Shown here: positions 63,472 through 64,000 of the stretch, in pieces
Position numbering within the stretch: the first letter of the stretch is position 1
How the letters are laid out: every line of letters starts with the position of its first letter
Origin: Pseudarthrobacter albicanus
Lineage (GTDB): Bacteria; Actinomycetota; Actinomycetes; Actinomycetales; Micrococcaceae
Direction: 5' to 3'
Assembly: GCF_018224015.1 (NCBI RefSeq)
Contig: NZ_JAGPOT010000014.1
Span: 33,127 to 97,126 of the forward strand
Length of the DNA: 64,000 bases
Notes under the pieces: generated by a model
The model's input: the letters and a program-made list of their open reading frames with translations, nothing else
The model's database searches: none
What the model was told of the DNA's origin: nothing
Position numbers and translations under genes: made by a program

Positions 63472-63875
63472 TTGGTTGCTCCTTCCGGGGCGGGGGTGCT
63501 GGAAGCGGTGCTGGTTGCGGAGATGCTGGGCGCGGTGTTCCCGGTGGTGGTGCTGTCAGCGCCGGTGCTCGCGGTGCCGGATTCTGCCGCTGCCGGGATG
63601 GCCGTTGCAGGCCGGGGTGTGCCCATCGGGTAGACGGCCTGGATGTCGTAGCTGACGGTGTCGCGGAGCATGTTGAACCATTGCCGGCAGCCGGTGCTGT
63701 GGACCCAGCGCTCGGCGAAGGCACCCTTGGTGTTGTCACGGTAGAACAGGTACTCGGCCCATTCGCGGTCGGTGAGCTCTGCCGGGTTGGCGGGGTAGGC
63801 CACGTGGGCCTGTCCGCCGTAGTGGAATTCTGTTTCGTCCCGGGGGCCGCAGTTGGGGCAGGGGATCAGGAGCAT
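63468..63875 (-). CDS. soxD: Sarcosine oxidase, delta subunit
   Basis: 135 aa. Zn-binding Cys pattern CPNCG at residues 6-10 and CRQW at about 63, [12 protein letters not shown] and [11 protein letters not shown] match SoxD. The last 35 residues are a Ser/Thr/Ala-rich extension beyond the usual length near 100 aa, probably disordered. Confidence 0.94.
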   Translation of the reverse strand: MLLIPCPNCGPRDETEFHYGGQAHVAYPANPAELTDREWAEYLFYRDNTKGAFAERWVHSTGCRQWFNMLRDTVSYDIQAVYPMGTPRPATAIPAAAESGTASTGADSTTTGNTAPSISATSTASSTPAPEGATK

Positions 63876-63889
63876 GTCCTTACCTCTTT

Positions 63890-64000
63890 CTAGTGGGCCA
63901 CGGCGGCGGCGCCGTGTTCGTCGATCAGGGCACCGGTTTCGAAGCGTTCCAGTGCGAAGGGCTTGTTGAGCCGGTGCGGGGCACCGGTGGCGATGGTGTG
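63890..64000 (-). CDS. soxB: Sarcosine oxidase, beta subunit, C-terminal end (partial)
   Basis: Only the last 36 codons are in the window: [22 protein letters not shown] then AAAVAH and stop. This is the typical C terminus of SoxB, the FAD/FMN-bearing subunit. The gene continues past the right edge, followed in transcription order by soxD. Confidence 0.92.
   Translation of the reverse strand, partial: HTIATGAPHRLNKPFALERFETGALIDEHGAAAVAH

Noticed and set aside
60013..63633. 1206-codon + strand frame opposite soxA and soxG
   Set aside because: Shadow of soxA/soxG with low-complexity Gly/Asp/Val content and no start signal.

Overview
The window reads as GC-rich actinobacterial DNA, most likely a large plasmid (or plasmid-derived island) of an Arthrobacter-type Micrococcaceae member. 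The reasons are codon use by eye, actinobacterial families (SCO6880-like, DUF4913-like and DUF6668-like conjugation proteins, an InhA-like reductase) and a plasmid backbone made of replication, partition and type IV secretion genes. The taxonomic call is inference.

Left part, 1-25.0 kb, is catabolic. Genes 2-4318 form a redox cluster: a class C flavin monooxygenase, a flavin amine oxidase, two flavin reductases and a SnoaL-like protein. Genes 4451-7840 pair a ketoglutarate-semialdehyde dehydrogenase with an IlvD/Edd sugar-acid dehydratase; the latter ends in a 13-copy 9-bp repeat in which every unit carries the stop codon. A LysR regulator (8588-9487) diverges from an operon at 9607-14887: aldehyde dehydrogenase, an unrecognised 574-aa protein, an M19 dipeptidase homologue lacking three of its metal ligands, a small unknown protein and RidA. 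An MFS carrier, a ThDP enzyme and a succinate-semialdehyde-type dehydrogenase follow to 19838. On the minus strand, GntR, a BCCT transporter and two enolase-superfamily enzymes (20383-24966) make an uptake and isomerase/dehydratase operon.

Middle part, 25.0-41.0 kb, begins with decayed genes (alpha/beta hydrolase, cupin, MmgE/PrpD). An IS256-type element then cuts off an ssb gene. Beyond it lie two separate ParA/partner cassettes with different repeat arrays, an AEP-primase-like replication protein, and a compact regulated module with an InhA-like enoyl reductase, a FabG-like ketoreductase, a PAS-like protein and two winged-helix regulators. The most striking non-coding structure is about 1.2 kb (33.63-34.80 kb) packed with some 18 degenerate palindromes built on GCGCAAATGG/CCATTTGCGC.

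Conjugation part, 41.3-56.1 kb, holds a cell-wall hydrolase, a lipoprotein, a ParA-like ATPase with an altered Walker A, a small pilin-like membrane protein, VirB6-like, SCO6880-like, VirB4-like and VirD4-like proteins. A two-recombinase-plus-HTH mobile cassette (50.4-53.7 kb) is inserted antisense inside this operon. I see no relaxase in the window.

Right part, 56.4-64.0 kb, minus strand, is C1/sarcosine metabolism: heterotetrameric sarcosine oxidase (soxB partial, soxD, soxA, soxG), L-serine dehydratase, formyltetrahydrofolate deformylase, and a PLP synthase subunit. Together these route sarcosine to glycine plus a C1 unit and serine to pyruvate.
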